A stretch of DNA of 64,000 nucleotides from assembly GCA_021186555.1 (NCBI GenBank), contig JAJKFL010000005.1:41319135-41383134 (forward strand), in the 5' to 3' direction. Every line of letters begins with the position of its first letter. Position 1 is the first letter of the stretch. Both the position numbers and the translations under genes were made by a program. Under the pieces are notes generated by a model. It was not told the origin of the DNA. It saw only the letters and a list, made by a program, of their open reading frames with translations, and searched no databases. This document shows positions 1 through 10,557 of the stretch, one piece after another. Source of the stretch: Reticulitermes speratus (lineage: Eukaryota > Arthropoda > Insecta > Blattodea > Rhinotermitidae).

Positions 1-690
1 ATATAAAGGCAAAAATAAATATAATTCTTAAGTCGAGTTTCCTAAAATGCATCTACATTTCGAGGTAGTTTCTGTAATAACATATTTTCTGCATTTTTCA
101 GAATTTTAGTGTAATGATGAATTACATGTACCACGGTTATTCCAGAGATTGGCATGTCACAATTGATTTATAGATTAGTAATCTGACCCTCTTTCCCATA
201 TTGCCTCATCCATTTTGAATTGTAAGCTTATACTCGTATGAAAATCTGCCTCCACCACACAGATCGTATTAGCAATTTGGAGTGTAGCCACGTGTTATTC
301 TGTACAGAAGTGGTAATGGTCCATTTGGATAGTAAGCGCAAATGGAATTGGTCTGAAAACCTACCAGCCCTCCAACACATTTACATCCTCAGGCGAGTGA
401 AAGAATGAGGAATGAAAGTGTTAGTCCAGACGGTATATACTCATTCTTCAGTGTATTAGTGTGCACTGCTTGGTCCTGCTGTACGAGAATCCACTGTGGC
501 AACTAACTGTAGAACGGAGAGTAGACATAGTATTAAAATACAAGTAAAAAAAGATAACGCTGATGTATATTGAATTGAAGCGGTGCAAGACAAGGCCCAG
601 TGAACGACTTAGTTGAACTCTAATTAACCTTGAGGTTCCTTAATTGCCTGAATCTGAGACTTTTAAGTTCGCACAGCGTTGTTGCTGTAT
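1..690. other. no recognised feature
   Basis: AT-rich non-coding sequence. I see no open frame of interest, no tRNA-like boxes and no tandem repeat before the inverted-repeat element that begins near 693. Confidence 0.5.
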
Positions 691-692
691 AT

Positions 693-831
693 CCCAAGTC
701 TTCTTGGATGTTGCTGTATTTAGATTGGTAAATAGTTACAGACGTTACGGAAGAGTGCCATTTTCGGGGTCAAGCACTGTGTTTTTTCGGGGGCAAGCAG
801 TGTGCTCCACTGTGCTTGACCCCGAATATGG
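693..831 (-). repeat. ribozyme-type repeat, family I, copy 1, with hairpin end
   Basis: On the minus strand this aligns by eye with the family I repeat seen at 5354, 13600, 43071 and 46183. Shared blocks are an ACGTC-type stem, a CTATTTACCA block and a CAACATCC block. It runs into a hairpin whose 24-nt arms, 758-781 and 808-831, are complementary at 22 of 24 positions. The loop contains a second imperfect copy of the same GGGGTCAAGC-type sequence. The family is inferred to be Penelope-like because other copies carry hammerhead-like motifs in inverted arms. This copy is badly decayed in the ribozyme core. Confidence 0.55.
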
Positions 832-1239
832 CTAATGTTTTTCGCAGTTTGTTGAACACTTGATCGATTGCCAGCATCTAAAGATGGACACTAACGTTGG
901 AGTTTTAGGTGGACTGAGGTATGTTGTTGTTGTTGTTCCACACGAAAAGAAGCGTTGAAACATAGTTGTATGTTCTAGTGCAGTGTTAATATTCTGCCCT
1001 GAGTTTATTTGGGTTACCTAAATCAACATGCAAGGTGTTTCGCAACTTATAAGTTCAGGGTTGTCCTCTATGTCTAGTCCGTCATAAATGTCATGTAGTA
1101 CACTTCCGACTCTCACATGTTCCGGAGCCATAGCAGTTTTATCCATGCTCGGCCTTGAACCGAACTGCCAGTTGTTACTAATTACGTAGCTGAGTGCTGC
1201 GTCCCTCTCGCTTGCAGCTCACGTCCCTGTTGACAACTC
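832..1239. other. unannotated stretch with a short GTT run
   Basis: Apart from a short (GTT)n run near 921-936, I see nothing recognisable here before the mariner-like fragment. Confidence 0.45.
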
Positions 1240-1490
1240 GGAACGCTGTAGTCCGCAGCATTGGCCACCCACGTCTCCAGACCTCAAATACACATATTTT
1301 TATCTGTGGGAACACATGAAAGATGTGTATATTAACAAAAGTGAAAACACAATATTCGTTGCTTCGTCGCATTTTAAATGCTGCAGCCTCTCTAAAGGAC
1401 AATCGTAATAAACAGATGCAAGATACTCGCTCGATTTACAACGTGCCGGGAAGTGTACGAGATTGATGGTGGTCACTTTTGAAAGGGTTA
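1240..1490 (+). pseudogene. mariner-like transposase C-terminal fragment
   Basis: This is the C-terminal end of a DDE transposase of the Tc1/mariner superfamily, broken by frameshifts. From 1262 one frame reads WPPTSPDLKYTYFYLWEHMK, which matches the conserved W-P-P-x-SPDL block holding the last catalytic acidic residue, followed by LW-x-x-(L/M)K-x-x-VY. A second frame then gives LRRILNAAA, like the helix that follows, and a third frame from 1441 ends in EIDGGHF, like the family's GGHFEHL terminus. Three frames in correct order mean an old, dead copy. The upstream catalytic domain, the helix-turn-helix and the terminal inverted repeats were not found. The enzyme family normally cuts and pastes DNA in the nucleus. 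Confidence 0.7.
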
Positions 1491-1500
1491 TGTAATTTAT

Positions 1501-2328
1501 CGTTCATTTACTCTTAGTGTATTAAAGTTCAGGCAAAAACTGACAATGTATATACAAAATTTGTGACTGGGATTTTCCTCAGAAACTAGCACTTGATGTT
1601 AAGGCATCAATTCCGGATCTTCGTACATAATCTCAAGGTGTTACAATAATAGTCTACTGTGAGATGTCGTGAAGCCTTGTGTAAGATTATTTCATTTTCA
1701 TATCTCAAGTCCTTTAAATATTGTATTAGAGTCTCGCTTAAAGGAACAAAGAGCCATGTCCTGTTCACGCAGCTTGCAAGATTTTTGTTTGTTGTTCGTA
1801 AAAGCAGAGCATATGAAACCGAAGCAAGGCTTCCCGTGTAATGTACGATTTATGTTTCTCTTACCGCCGTTAGCCTATACTATTTTTACAAAACTCTGTT
1901 ACGTGATGTATCACTATTCATCAACTGAGTTGTCAGTATTGAGCGATGCCTCAGGCAGTTGCAGATTTTTGTGGCGCTGTCTATAAACAATGTAGCTTAG
2001 AACAACTATTTGAAATGGTCTGGTGAACTACAACAGCGCCATCGTGTATTGTATTTTTTGTTTGATAAATTATTTGTATCAACATCAAAAAAGAACACTG
2101 GACGTCCACGTATCATGTAATGTGTATGATACACAAGCCGTTGAAAAATAAAAAGGCTACTATATGCTAGTACTGACAGCGCTCTCTTTGTTAGTACTGA
2201 GTATTTACTTGCTCATTAATTGTGTTGAAGTCGACACAGAACCGTTTTTTGTTCTAAGTGTAATTTTATGAACATTGTTGTGTTTGAATCCCCGGTAACC
2301 GGTGTAAATATTTTACAGATATACAATT
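1501..2328. other. no recognised feature
   Basis: Short overlapping frames near 1659-1986 match nothing I know and have no coding hallmarks. The sequence is AT-rich and non-repetitive by eye. Confidence 0.4.
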
Positions 2329-2472
2329 ACAATTAGATAATTTTAAGGAAAAGAGAAGATACTGGAAATTGAAAGAGGAAGCACTAGATCGCACCTTAGT
2401 GGAGAAATCGCTTTGGAAGAGGCTACGGACCTGTCGTAAGACAGACTACAGAATGAATGAACAATTAGATAA
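2329..2472 (+). mobile_element. 120-bp LINE 3' tail with 12-bp TSD
   Basis: The insert at 2341-2460 is flanked by a perfect 12-bp direct repeat, ACAATTAGATAA, at 2329-2340 and 2461-2472. The insert reads YWKLKEEALDRTL, then after a one-base shift WRNRFGRGYGPVVRQTTE and a stop, ending in a short (TGAA)n tail. The protein pattern resembles the C-terminus of non-LTR retrotransposon polyproteins that I recall from insect genomes. The TSD and microsatellite-like tail fit target-primed reverse transcription with extreme 5' truncation. The TSD is seen directly; the LINE assignment is inference. Confidence 0.75.
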
Positions 2473-5353
2473 ATTAGTACTTGTGTTTTCGCCTGCAGAG
2501 CGTCATGATCGCACATTTTATGTCACCAGAAACTGTCTGTTTGTGTAAGTGTTAAGTAGAAACTCGCTGGAATTGCTTCACTCGAGATACTTGTAGTGTG
2601 TGCTGGCAGATAGTGCAAGTGACGATCGGACACTAAGTTCAGTTGAAAGAGGTACCTAACAAGACATTACATATAGGCCTAACACCTGCCACATAAGTAT
2701 TTTGAGCCTCGTTGCATTTCTTAGCTTACGTCCTTATAAGGAAATGTAGAATTCTAAAGTCATAATTTGCCGTATGTGTCCGTGAGTTTGCCCACTTAAT
2801 AATTTATGGTCCAATTCGAGATAATGCATTAACGTATAAACTAGTATACACTGACGATGAGGAGGGACAGGGTCGACACAAAATAGCTAAGTTCAAGGCA
2901 GTTGACCAGACTAATTGTGTAATTCATAAAGAATTTAACTTGGCATGAGCAGTATGCCATTAGAAGACGCCCCAAGCTTGACCTTTGCTGTGTCATTGAC
3001 GCAACAGAGTGCCCGTAGATGCGTCTGAAGTCGGAAGGACGCTATCCTCCTGATGTTTTTGTTTATATTTGAAAAAAAATTCTGTTTTTGATGACGTGAT
3101 ATTTTGCGTAAAATGTACAGTTTAATGGACATTTTGGCAGCACAAAATGTTTATTTAACTTTCAGTTTCAGAATAGTTTTAATCTTAGGTGAAACGCAAG
3201 CTACTTTTAAATATTTTAGAAAGTATTTTTTGCCGTTAAATTGCAAGTATAGGAACCATTCGAAACTTTGATCGTGTGTCTGGCTGATGTTGAAAAGGCA
3301 CTAAGCATGGAATGAATTTAGTTAGGGGAAAAATGCCCTACCCATGAATCCAAATGTATTTCCAATACAGGCTGTGAAATTGTTGTATCATGTCACATTT
3401 GTGGAACATCATACTGTCTGCTGTGTATCAGGGTTAATTACTGATTCGATCTGATGATTGGTACGTGCCTTTCGCAGTCATATGGGGCCTACATCCTGCA
3501 TCAACATTGTCTGTGATAGCCGCTGAAGGACAATTCAAATATGACAGTGAGAACTGGTAACAGAAACACAAACAGTGATTGGTAGGGAAGATATCCACAT
3601 GTTACTGAAGGTTTACTCTGTGTAAACCGCCTGATTGTTTCAGTGTGTTGGATTAGGAGCAGTCCGCTGTTTTTGTTGTTAATGGACAAAGTTTTAATTG
3701 GATTTAAGCTACCAGGTCACGAGATTGGTAGTAGTAATTCGCGGTCAGTGTGACTTTCCGGGTGATTAGTAAAGGTATGTGCAAAGTAATTTAAACAAAT
3801 TGTAAACTCTGTTAATCAATGTGGTGAAGTTAACCGACCGCGCAAGAAAATGTATTGTGTGCCTTCACACTACTTTGGGACGTTATTTCACATTAAGTTC
3901 GGTCTCAGAATTGTTTTCTGAACACACATTCTCTCAGTGCGAGTGCTGAGATTCTATCTTGAATTGGGCTGCCACCACTTCCCTCCAAGTCCTGTACCGT
4001 TTTAAGTACATAATCGTCTTTCCAGTCCATTAGATGCATTTTGTACATCGCTGTTAAATGAGTGGCAGATGTAAGGTTCATTATGGCTTCTTTTACGTAG
4101 GTTATTCTTTAAATGATGCCTCACGAAACTTGGATGTAAGTAATGGAAATATGGATATCAGGGAACATGGGGGAACACGGTCAGAACATAAAACCGACGA
4201 ATAAGTAAGGATCAAATACAGTGCTGCACTTACAACGCCTGGGTGTGAGGTTGAACTGCACTAATTGCAATACTACTTATTTTCAGTAAATTTCAAGACC
4301 GAAGGTTACATTGTATGAATTACGAAAAGTTAGAAACGAAGATATACAAATGAAATTGAATATTTATTTGGAAATTTTACGAATAAACTAGAGCACAGTC
4401 AAATGATGTCCGCACCTCAAATACGATAATTAACTCCCAGACGTTTCTTTTAATACGTAGGAAAACTGCAGATATGAAATCGAAACAGGACTTACCGTAC
4501 TTTATTTAAGGCATAAAAATAGAATAAAAGGAACACAAGAGTGACGGGTACCGTGCCCTGGACTACTACGTGCTAGATCTCAGACTGCTATTTTTTCTAT
4601 GTTTTGAAGTGACATTTACCTTCGACTGGGCAGGTTACATCTCTCGAAACGTTCTTTTCGGTTAGTGTTTGTACAGGTGTGTTTAACAATACATGTGAAG
4701 AGTGTAAAAATCGATGTAAGTGTTGGGACAAGAGTACATTAAGAGGCGTGCTGGCAGTAATGCTTAAAACATGAAGACAAAAGGCTCGCTTCCCTTTCTC
4801 TAGCAAGTTCACTGAAAAAGAAATGAACATCACCTGACAGACCTGTTGCGGACTGCGCCTTTGGCCGGCATCGCCACCAGTGAACCAAGTGCAGTGATGC
4901 CTATGACTGGCTTGTCTCTGTTTAGTAGCCGCAGTAGCGAACAATTTGTGAAGCTTTATGCCAGTCCTGTGATCACTGTTCTTCGTGAGAAGCTGATGTT
5001 ATGGCTCACGTAGATAAGAAAATTATGGAACTTGAATGTTCATTGCCGTATTCACAAGAGCCAGCCACTGAGCACTCCGTACGTTGAATTTATAAAATCA
5101 ATGAAATTACACGTTATTTCCTTAAGGCCTGCTTGAATTTTATGCGTAGTAAATTTTACTTTAACAAGGTTCCCTCCTAAATTTTGTGTGTATTTATTAT
5201 TTTCTCTGTACGAGCTACATGTCACACTTATTTGTTGAAGTGATGCAACTAGGAAGTCCTTTATTTTGCCATTCTCTGTAGCCTTCTTTCACATCTTACT
5301 TCATACATTCTCCTCAACGCCCTGTCACTAAACTATGACAATTCCAGCCTCGT
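2473..5353. other. long stretch without recognised genes
   Basis: I read both strands for transposase, reverse transcriptase and tRNA-like signals and saw none. The longest open frame, minus strand 4597-4944 (115 codons), matches nothing familiar and has no coding support. Confidence 0.4.
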
Positions 5354-5500
5354 GGGATGGTATGCCCCGTCGACTGATACCGACATTTCGCAGGAGCGTA
5401 TGAGGAAGAGCGATTTAACGCTGAAGATGAAGGCAATACGCTTTGTCGAAACGTCGGTGACTATTTACCAGTCGACACGGCGTAACATCCCAGAAGACAT
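5354..5500 (+). repeat. ribozyme-type repeat, family I, copy 2, inverted arms
   Basis: The left arm at 5354-5390 reads on the minus strand as the same sequence found in the right arm at 5448-5491 (GTCGAC and GGGATG-type blocks), so the element is an imperfect inverted repeat. Just before the right arm lies CTGAAGA at 5421-5427 and GAAACGTC at 5448-5455, the spaced core elements of a hammerhead-like motif (CTGANGA and GAAA) followed by the palindrome ACGT. Four other copies of this family occur in the window. Stem I pairing is poor in this copy. Penelope-like origin is inferred from the motif and the architecture. Confidence 0.6.
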
Positions 5501-5560
5501 GAATCCTCATCAGCACCGCTTTCAGAATACCATATCACCCTCCACACTGCGTGTTCAGCT

Positions 5561-6600
5561 CAAGAAGAGAGCTCGTGTTTCGTACGTACACACAGTCACA
5601 GGTAAAGTTGTACATTTGTAGAGTGTAAGATTTACTTTTCACGGATAAGAGAAAGGAATGCCGGGGAATTGAACCCTTTGAAGACGGTAGTTTGTCTAAA
5701 TTATATAGATAAAACTTCAGTTCCTAACTCACAGAGAACACCATACATCTCCGTCATAAAGATCAGTCGCTAACGATCGTCAGGGAAGTACTTAATATGC
5801 ATTACTCGTATAAGTGTCATACGAAACACATACAGACACTGTGTAGCAAAAGACGCACTTTATTTTTGTTAGAGCAGATGGTAAATACAATTAGCCTGGG
5901 CTTTAAAAGAGTAATATCGCTGTCTATATAAACTAGATATGTGACAAAATGCATTATGGGTGCGAATGGACCCCATAGTTGAGAATTCCGTGATCACGTG
6001 ATGAAATGTGTGCTATTTATGGAACACCTTATACCACGAGGTTACTTAGTTAATTAGAAATTTTAATCAGGCTGTTTGCTTCTTGACGGGCTTTTCTGAT
6101 TACCGTCTTGTTTCGGATAAGAAGTATCTCATTTACGTGTATAAAACAGTTGTTCAATAATCACTGTGTACCATGCAGTTAATTAGCCGGGCGGAAGGGT
6201 GGTTAGTTACTTCGAAATTTATAGTGTTGCAATTATCGATCATAGTAACAGGTATGGTCGTAGACATGACTGGAAACCTAGATTAATTAACTTTTAATTA
6301 AACATACCGTTTATTCTGAAAGGATCTGGCTTCAGTCATTTCCTAAGCTATAGAAGTGGAAAATTTGTGCATTGGTATTGCTTGCTACGGGGAATACGTT
6401 GTCGATCTGTGCAGTCTGTTTCCAGACTTCCAGAGTTGTTATTATTAAAGTACAAGAGCTGTTATTTTGCCTTTTGTATTAATGTTAACGTGGTCTGTCA
6501 CATGGAGATGAGAATATAGGCAGAGAATGGTCGAAAATTGGTGCTGAGGAAGATATATGGGGATAACCAAGGGAAATAACAGGAGAATGGGTAAAATTGC
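5561..6600. other. no recognised feature
   Basis: AT-rich sequence with no motif that I can place on either strand. Confidence 0.4.
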
Positions 6601-6890
6601 ATAACGATGGTCTTGTACTCTTTACCAAATAATACTCAGATGTTCAAATCTAGGAGAATGAGACGGGTGGGGCATGTGGCACATGGGGGAGAAGAGACAT
6701 GCATTCAGGATTTTGGTGGGGAAACGCCAGGAAATAAGTTGGAAGACCTAAGCATAGATGCGAGAATAATATTAAAAGGGATGTTAAACAGAACGGAGGG
6801 GTATAGATTAGATTAGTTTGCCTCAGAACAGGGACAGGTGGCGGGAGGTTGTGAACTCGGTAATGATCCTTCGTGGTCTGTAAAACGTGG
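6601..6890 (+). mobile_element. decayed LINE C-terminal tail (family L1a)
   Basis: The reading KSRRMRRVGHVAHGGEE, then a frame-shifted EDLSIDARIILKGML and a QGQVAGGCELG-like end, aligns with the minus-strand copy at 44232-44525 ([14 protein letters not shown], then EDNIKMDL, then a DR-x-RWR-like region). These are C-terminal pieces of a non-LTR retrotransposon polyprotein downstream of the reverse transcriptase. At the DNA level the match runs to about 6885. Several indels and stops show it is old. No poly-A, microsatellite tail or TSD is visible. Confidence 0.65.
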
Positions 6891-9363
6891 AGAATTTACT
6901 GACGATCTGAGGAACTGCTGGCTTCCCAAGAAGGACACTGCTCTATAGAGTTAGCTGTTATTTAGTTTAGAGTACAACACAAGAAATGAGACCTTTATGA
7001 CCCCACATAAAATTTGAGAGGTCTAGTTCTAGGTGTTCATCTGTTATTTCTGTCGTCAAAATAGGCTGCCATTTTACACTCTACCAAAATAATTTAGAGC
7101 TTTAATGTTAACGAACCTGCACCATACTAAGTGGCACTTTTTTCGCTTCGAATTCATAAGCTCTTAGAGTCGCTTGTTATTATTATTGAAAGTTAAAACT
7201 ACAAATGTGAAATGCCGTTCTATCACATGACATGTGTACCGTTTTACGTATTTTTTTAATGATTCAGCGGTTGTGAGAAGGGAAGATACAGCGAGCCTGA
7301 AGCCTGAGACTTAATGTTTTCTTGATAGCGTCCACCTCCAAGCACTCAGCCTCAGGACTACAGAGAGCGCGCTCATCACGTGGCGTGACCGAGTGCTGAA
7401 CATGATTCGTTTCGTTAGGATAGCTCAGTGCAACCCTTGCCATGCACACTATGTTAGAGCGAACTTCTGTCCTTTAATGGTGCAAGCATCTAGCAATCGA
7501 GTGAAAAATCTATGTAAATATCGGGAAATATTTTCATAACTTACAGCCGATTATCGAAAACGAGATCATAAGAACAGATTTCTCCTCTTTATTTCTCCGT
7601 TTTATTGTCTCTTATTCTTTGTGATAAAACCAGCGAAGTAGAAACATCGTAAGAACGCGAAGCGTACATGAGGTGTTGAGGACGGTACTTACAGCTTTCT
7701 TCGTTTCTGCTTCTCAACAGCAGGAAATTGCTTCCGACGTTCTAACATTCCTCCCCGTCCTCCTAGCTTCTATCTGCTCGGAGGGACTTTTTGGTTTGTA
7801 ACGGCAACGGGACACCCAAAATAAAAGTTACCGGTCTGACAACCCCAATGCAGTTCTTTCTGGGCTTTGTTGTGAGAGAAAAGTTATTTGAGCCACATCC
7901 CCCGATCGACTGAAACCCTGCATTTTTCACGTTTAACCGCTACTGGTCATCTTTCTTGTTCTTTGTAGAATCTCAGTAATTTTAAACACTAAAACTTTTG
8001 CGCCATCTGTATAACCGTGGTCGTGTCAGGGGCGTCAGGCAATCAGTAGTCTTTTCTTTAAAAGCAAATAATGTGCCGCGGTGCTTCGAACAACAAGCGG
8101 TCAACACAATCCAGTTTTACGGTACATAATTCGTGTGTGTATGTTTGTAATTTTTTAAACTGATTCGAGGTGGTTGAAAATTACATGTGCTATCAATATC
8201 ATACAATGAAACTGTACCACATGAAACATCATTACAGGAGATAATGGCATCGTACAATTGGCAACACTTGTATGAATGGTGGCAGTGGTACTATAATTGT
8301 TAACGATAATGACACTAGGAAATAGCTTAATTGGCCGTTTATACAATCGCTGCAAAAGCAATACATTTTCTGCTACCTCACTAGACAGTTGACTGTGTAG
8401 GCTATGTCTCAGCCTGTCTTAGCTGCAAACCCGTTTTTACAGTGTCTTAAGCCAAAGTTTTTATGCACTACAAAATGCAGATTCTTCAAAGAGAGTTTTG
8501 AGTTTATGTATGATAACATAAGGAACAAAACCTTACATATATTTAAAATAAATCACAAGGTTAGCGTTAGACAAATATCATATCGGAATTTTTCTTTATG
8601 CGATTTCTTGCAAGATTCCAAACCCAGATGTAGACTCATACGCTGCTGGGAAGGTAAAAAAATGTTAAAAATGGTATATGTACGTAGTGGATAATCCATG
8701 AGCCTGGAAGAACCAGAACTGAATTTCTGAAACGGAAGGAAACTCCAGTTTGGTGTTTGCGCTGTTTCACTTATGTGAACAGTTACGTGTTCATAAATAC
8801 GGAAGTACTAGGAACTACTTACTGATCAATATAACTAACGTTTTGTAGCATCGCAAAATTTCTGCTCTTCTTCCACGTTTCTGATCGATAATTGCATTAG
8901 ATCTGAAGAATATTTATTTCATTTATCTTAAACACTGGGCTAGCCTGTTTTCCATTTTATTTTAAATTTATTCTTTGTAATTACCTTCTGGGCGATAACA
9001 GTGTGTAAGTGGTCAAACCAGGTTCTAAAAAGTAACGTCACTTTATATACCGAAAAATATAATGTGTACACCGTCGGCAAGTGTGTGCCAACTGGAATAT
9101 TTTTATATTTTCTTCCTGCTAAACACTGCTTAAAATACAGTTAAACAACCGAATAGCCTGTATACCACACATCATCAACTTGGAAAAATCTTGAGGAAGA
9201 TGTAATATAATTTAACAGTAACAATATGTTAATATTATAGACACTGTGTCACGTTTTTAACAATTGCTGATTATAGTGGAAATGATAAACAGCACGCACG
9301 ATATCGGATGTAATTATTTGACACATTGAATGTAATTGTATGTTCTTACATTTTGTGATGGTA
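6891..9363. other. long stretch without recognised genes
   Basis: I see no recognisable coding remnant. Short frames such as 8404-8694 (96 codons, plus) have no known similarity. AT-rich single-copy-looking sequence. Confidence 0.4.
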
Positions 9364-9406
9364 GAAAGCCTGAGATGACCCAACATCGGTCGAAACATGT
9401 TGCCTT
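9364..9406 (+). ncRNA. hammerhead-like motif, plus strand
   Basis: The order is GAAAGC (stem I, 5'), CTGAGATGACC, loop, GGTC, GAAA, ACATGT (palindromic stem III), T, then GCCTTC (stem I, 3'). Stem I pairs at 5 of 6 positions and stem II is GACC with GGTC. Relative to the hammerhead core CUGANGA one base appears deleted (CTGAGAT), so this copy is unlikely to cleave. Downstream sequence to about 9480 may belong to the same element, but bounds are not clear. Confidence 0.5.
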
Positions 9407-9652
9407 CATAATATAATTTGCTGAAAATACATAACATAAACTTGCGTTGACGGTATTGATTCCTTTGTATGTCTATGTAACACAACGGAGGCTTAACATA
9501 AAATTACGCAGGTGAATTTTCTCACCGCTGCCTACAGGAACATGTGAATTGTAATATACCTTTTTATATTAGTCTCACCGTGCATTTTTTATAATTCACT
9601 GTTTACAAACCAACGACATTCACTTCACTTTCACTTTTATTATTTATTCATC

Positions 9653-9700
9653 AACCCCTACATATGTTTTGGTCTTATACAAGTCCATCTTCAGGGGGTT
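9653..9700 (-). ncRNA. hammerhead-like motif, minus strand, same family as 59744
   Basis: Read on the minus strand: AACCCC, CTGAAGA, T, GGACTT, loop, AAGACC, AAAA, then the palindrome ACATATGT, A, GGGGTT. Stem I (AACCCC with GGGGTT) is perfect over 6 bp and stem II pairs with one internal mismatch. The G of the GAAA core is replaced by A. The flank (ATGTAGGG, CGTTGGTTTG) resembles the right arm of the element at 59526-59878, so this is a diverged member of that family. Penelope-like origin is inferred. Confidence 0.55.
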
Positions 9701-9981
9701 CATAAACTACGTTCACTTTACATCCAATGTTCCGTCTCTCATTATAACAAGTCCAATCTCTTTGTATGTAAATTACAATCACTTACAAAGTCTGTATTTG
9801 AAGTATATATAAAAACCACAGAATATAAAAAATCCTTAAAAAATCGTCAATATTCGTGTTAAAATGGTAAAGTGCAACAGTGTGGATTATTATGTTATAA
9901 CTTCATCTTGGCTAGTTTTTCGGTTTTGGTTTTGTATATTTGGATGCCATTTAAGTAATTATGTCCTGCTTTTTATGTTGT

Positions 9982-10033
9982 GTGTGTCCCGTGTTGCGGT
10001 GTGTAGGCCTACACACCGCAACACGGGACACAC
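9982..10033. repeat. perfect 52-bp palindrome
   Basis: Two 26-nt arms are exact reverse complements with no spacer; the centre is AGGCCT at 10005-10010. Pairing stops at 9981/10034. Such a zero-spacer perfect palindrome could be a fold-back insertion, a double-strand-break repair product or an assembly artefact from a hairpin clone or read. No known element end was recognised in it. Confidence 0.9.
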
Positions 10034-10215
10034 GCAAGGTTTATCGCTCCATGGAATGCACAACAAGAATAGGCAAGCTACTTGTACTGATATTTTATTC
10101 TGCATAGCTTGACATTTATGCGTTCCTTTCTCTCTTTCTACTCCATTTCACGTGACACATGATCAAGCAGCTAATGGTTTACACGGTATTTCATAAATAT
10201 TTACCTCTCTGAAAG

Positions 10216-10307
10216 GAAAGTTGTACAGACATAAGCACATCTCACGTGTGGACTGCACACTGAAAGTTGTACAGACATAAGCACATCTCACGTGTGGACT
10301 GCACACT
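10216..10307. repeat. perfect 46-bp tandem duplication
   Basis: The unit starting GAAAGTTGTACAGAC is present twice with no mismatch (10216-10261 and 10262-10307), and the first five bases of a third unit (GAAAG) follow. Identity suggests a recent duplication. Confidence 0.9.
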
Positions 10308-10429
10308 GAAAGCTGAACACATACATATTTTTCCCGACTTGCCTGTTGATGTTCCTCTACGAAATGTTTCCGTACATTACGTATATTAGAAGACATGTTA
10401 GACTCGAACGCAAAATTCGGGACACCCTG

Positions 10430-10448
10430 CTACTACTACTACTCACCT

Positions 10449-10502
<54 letters not shown>

Positions 10503-10557
10503 TACTACTACTACTATACTACTACTACTACTACTACTACTACTGCTGCTGCTGCTG
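10430..10557. repeat. (TAC)n then (TGC)n microsatellite
   Basis: An interrupted (TAC)n tract runs from about 10430 to 10543 and continues into (TGC)n to about 10557. Open frames through it encode only poly-Tyr, poly-Thr or poly-Leu and are not genes. Confidence 0.9.
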
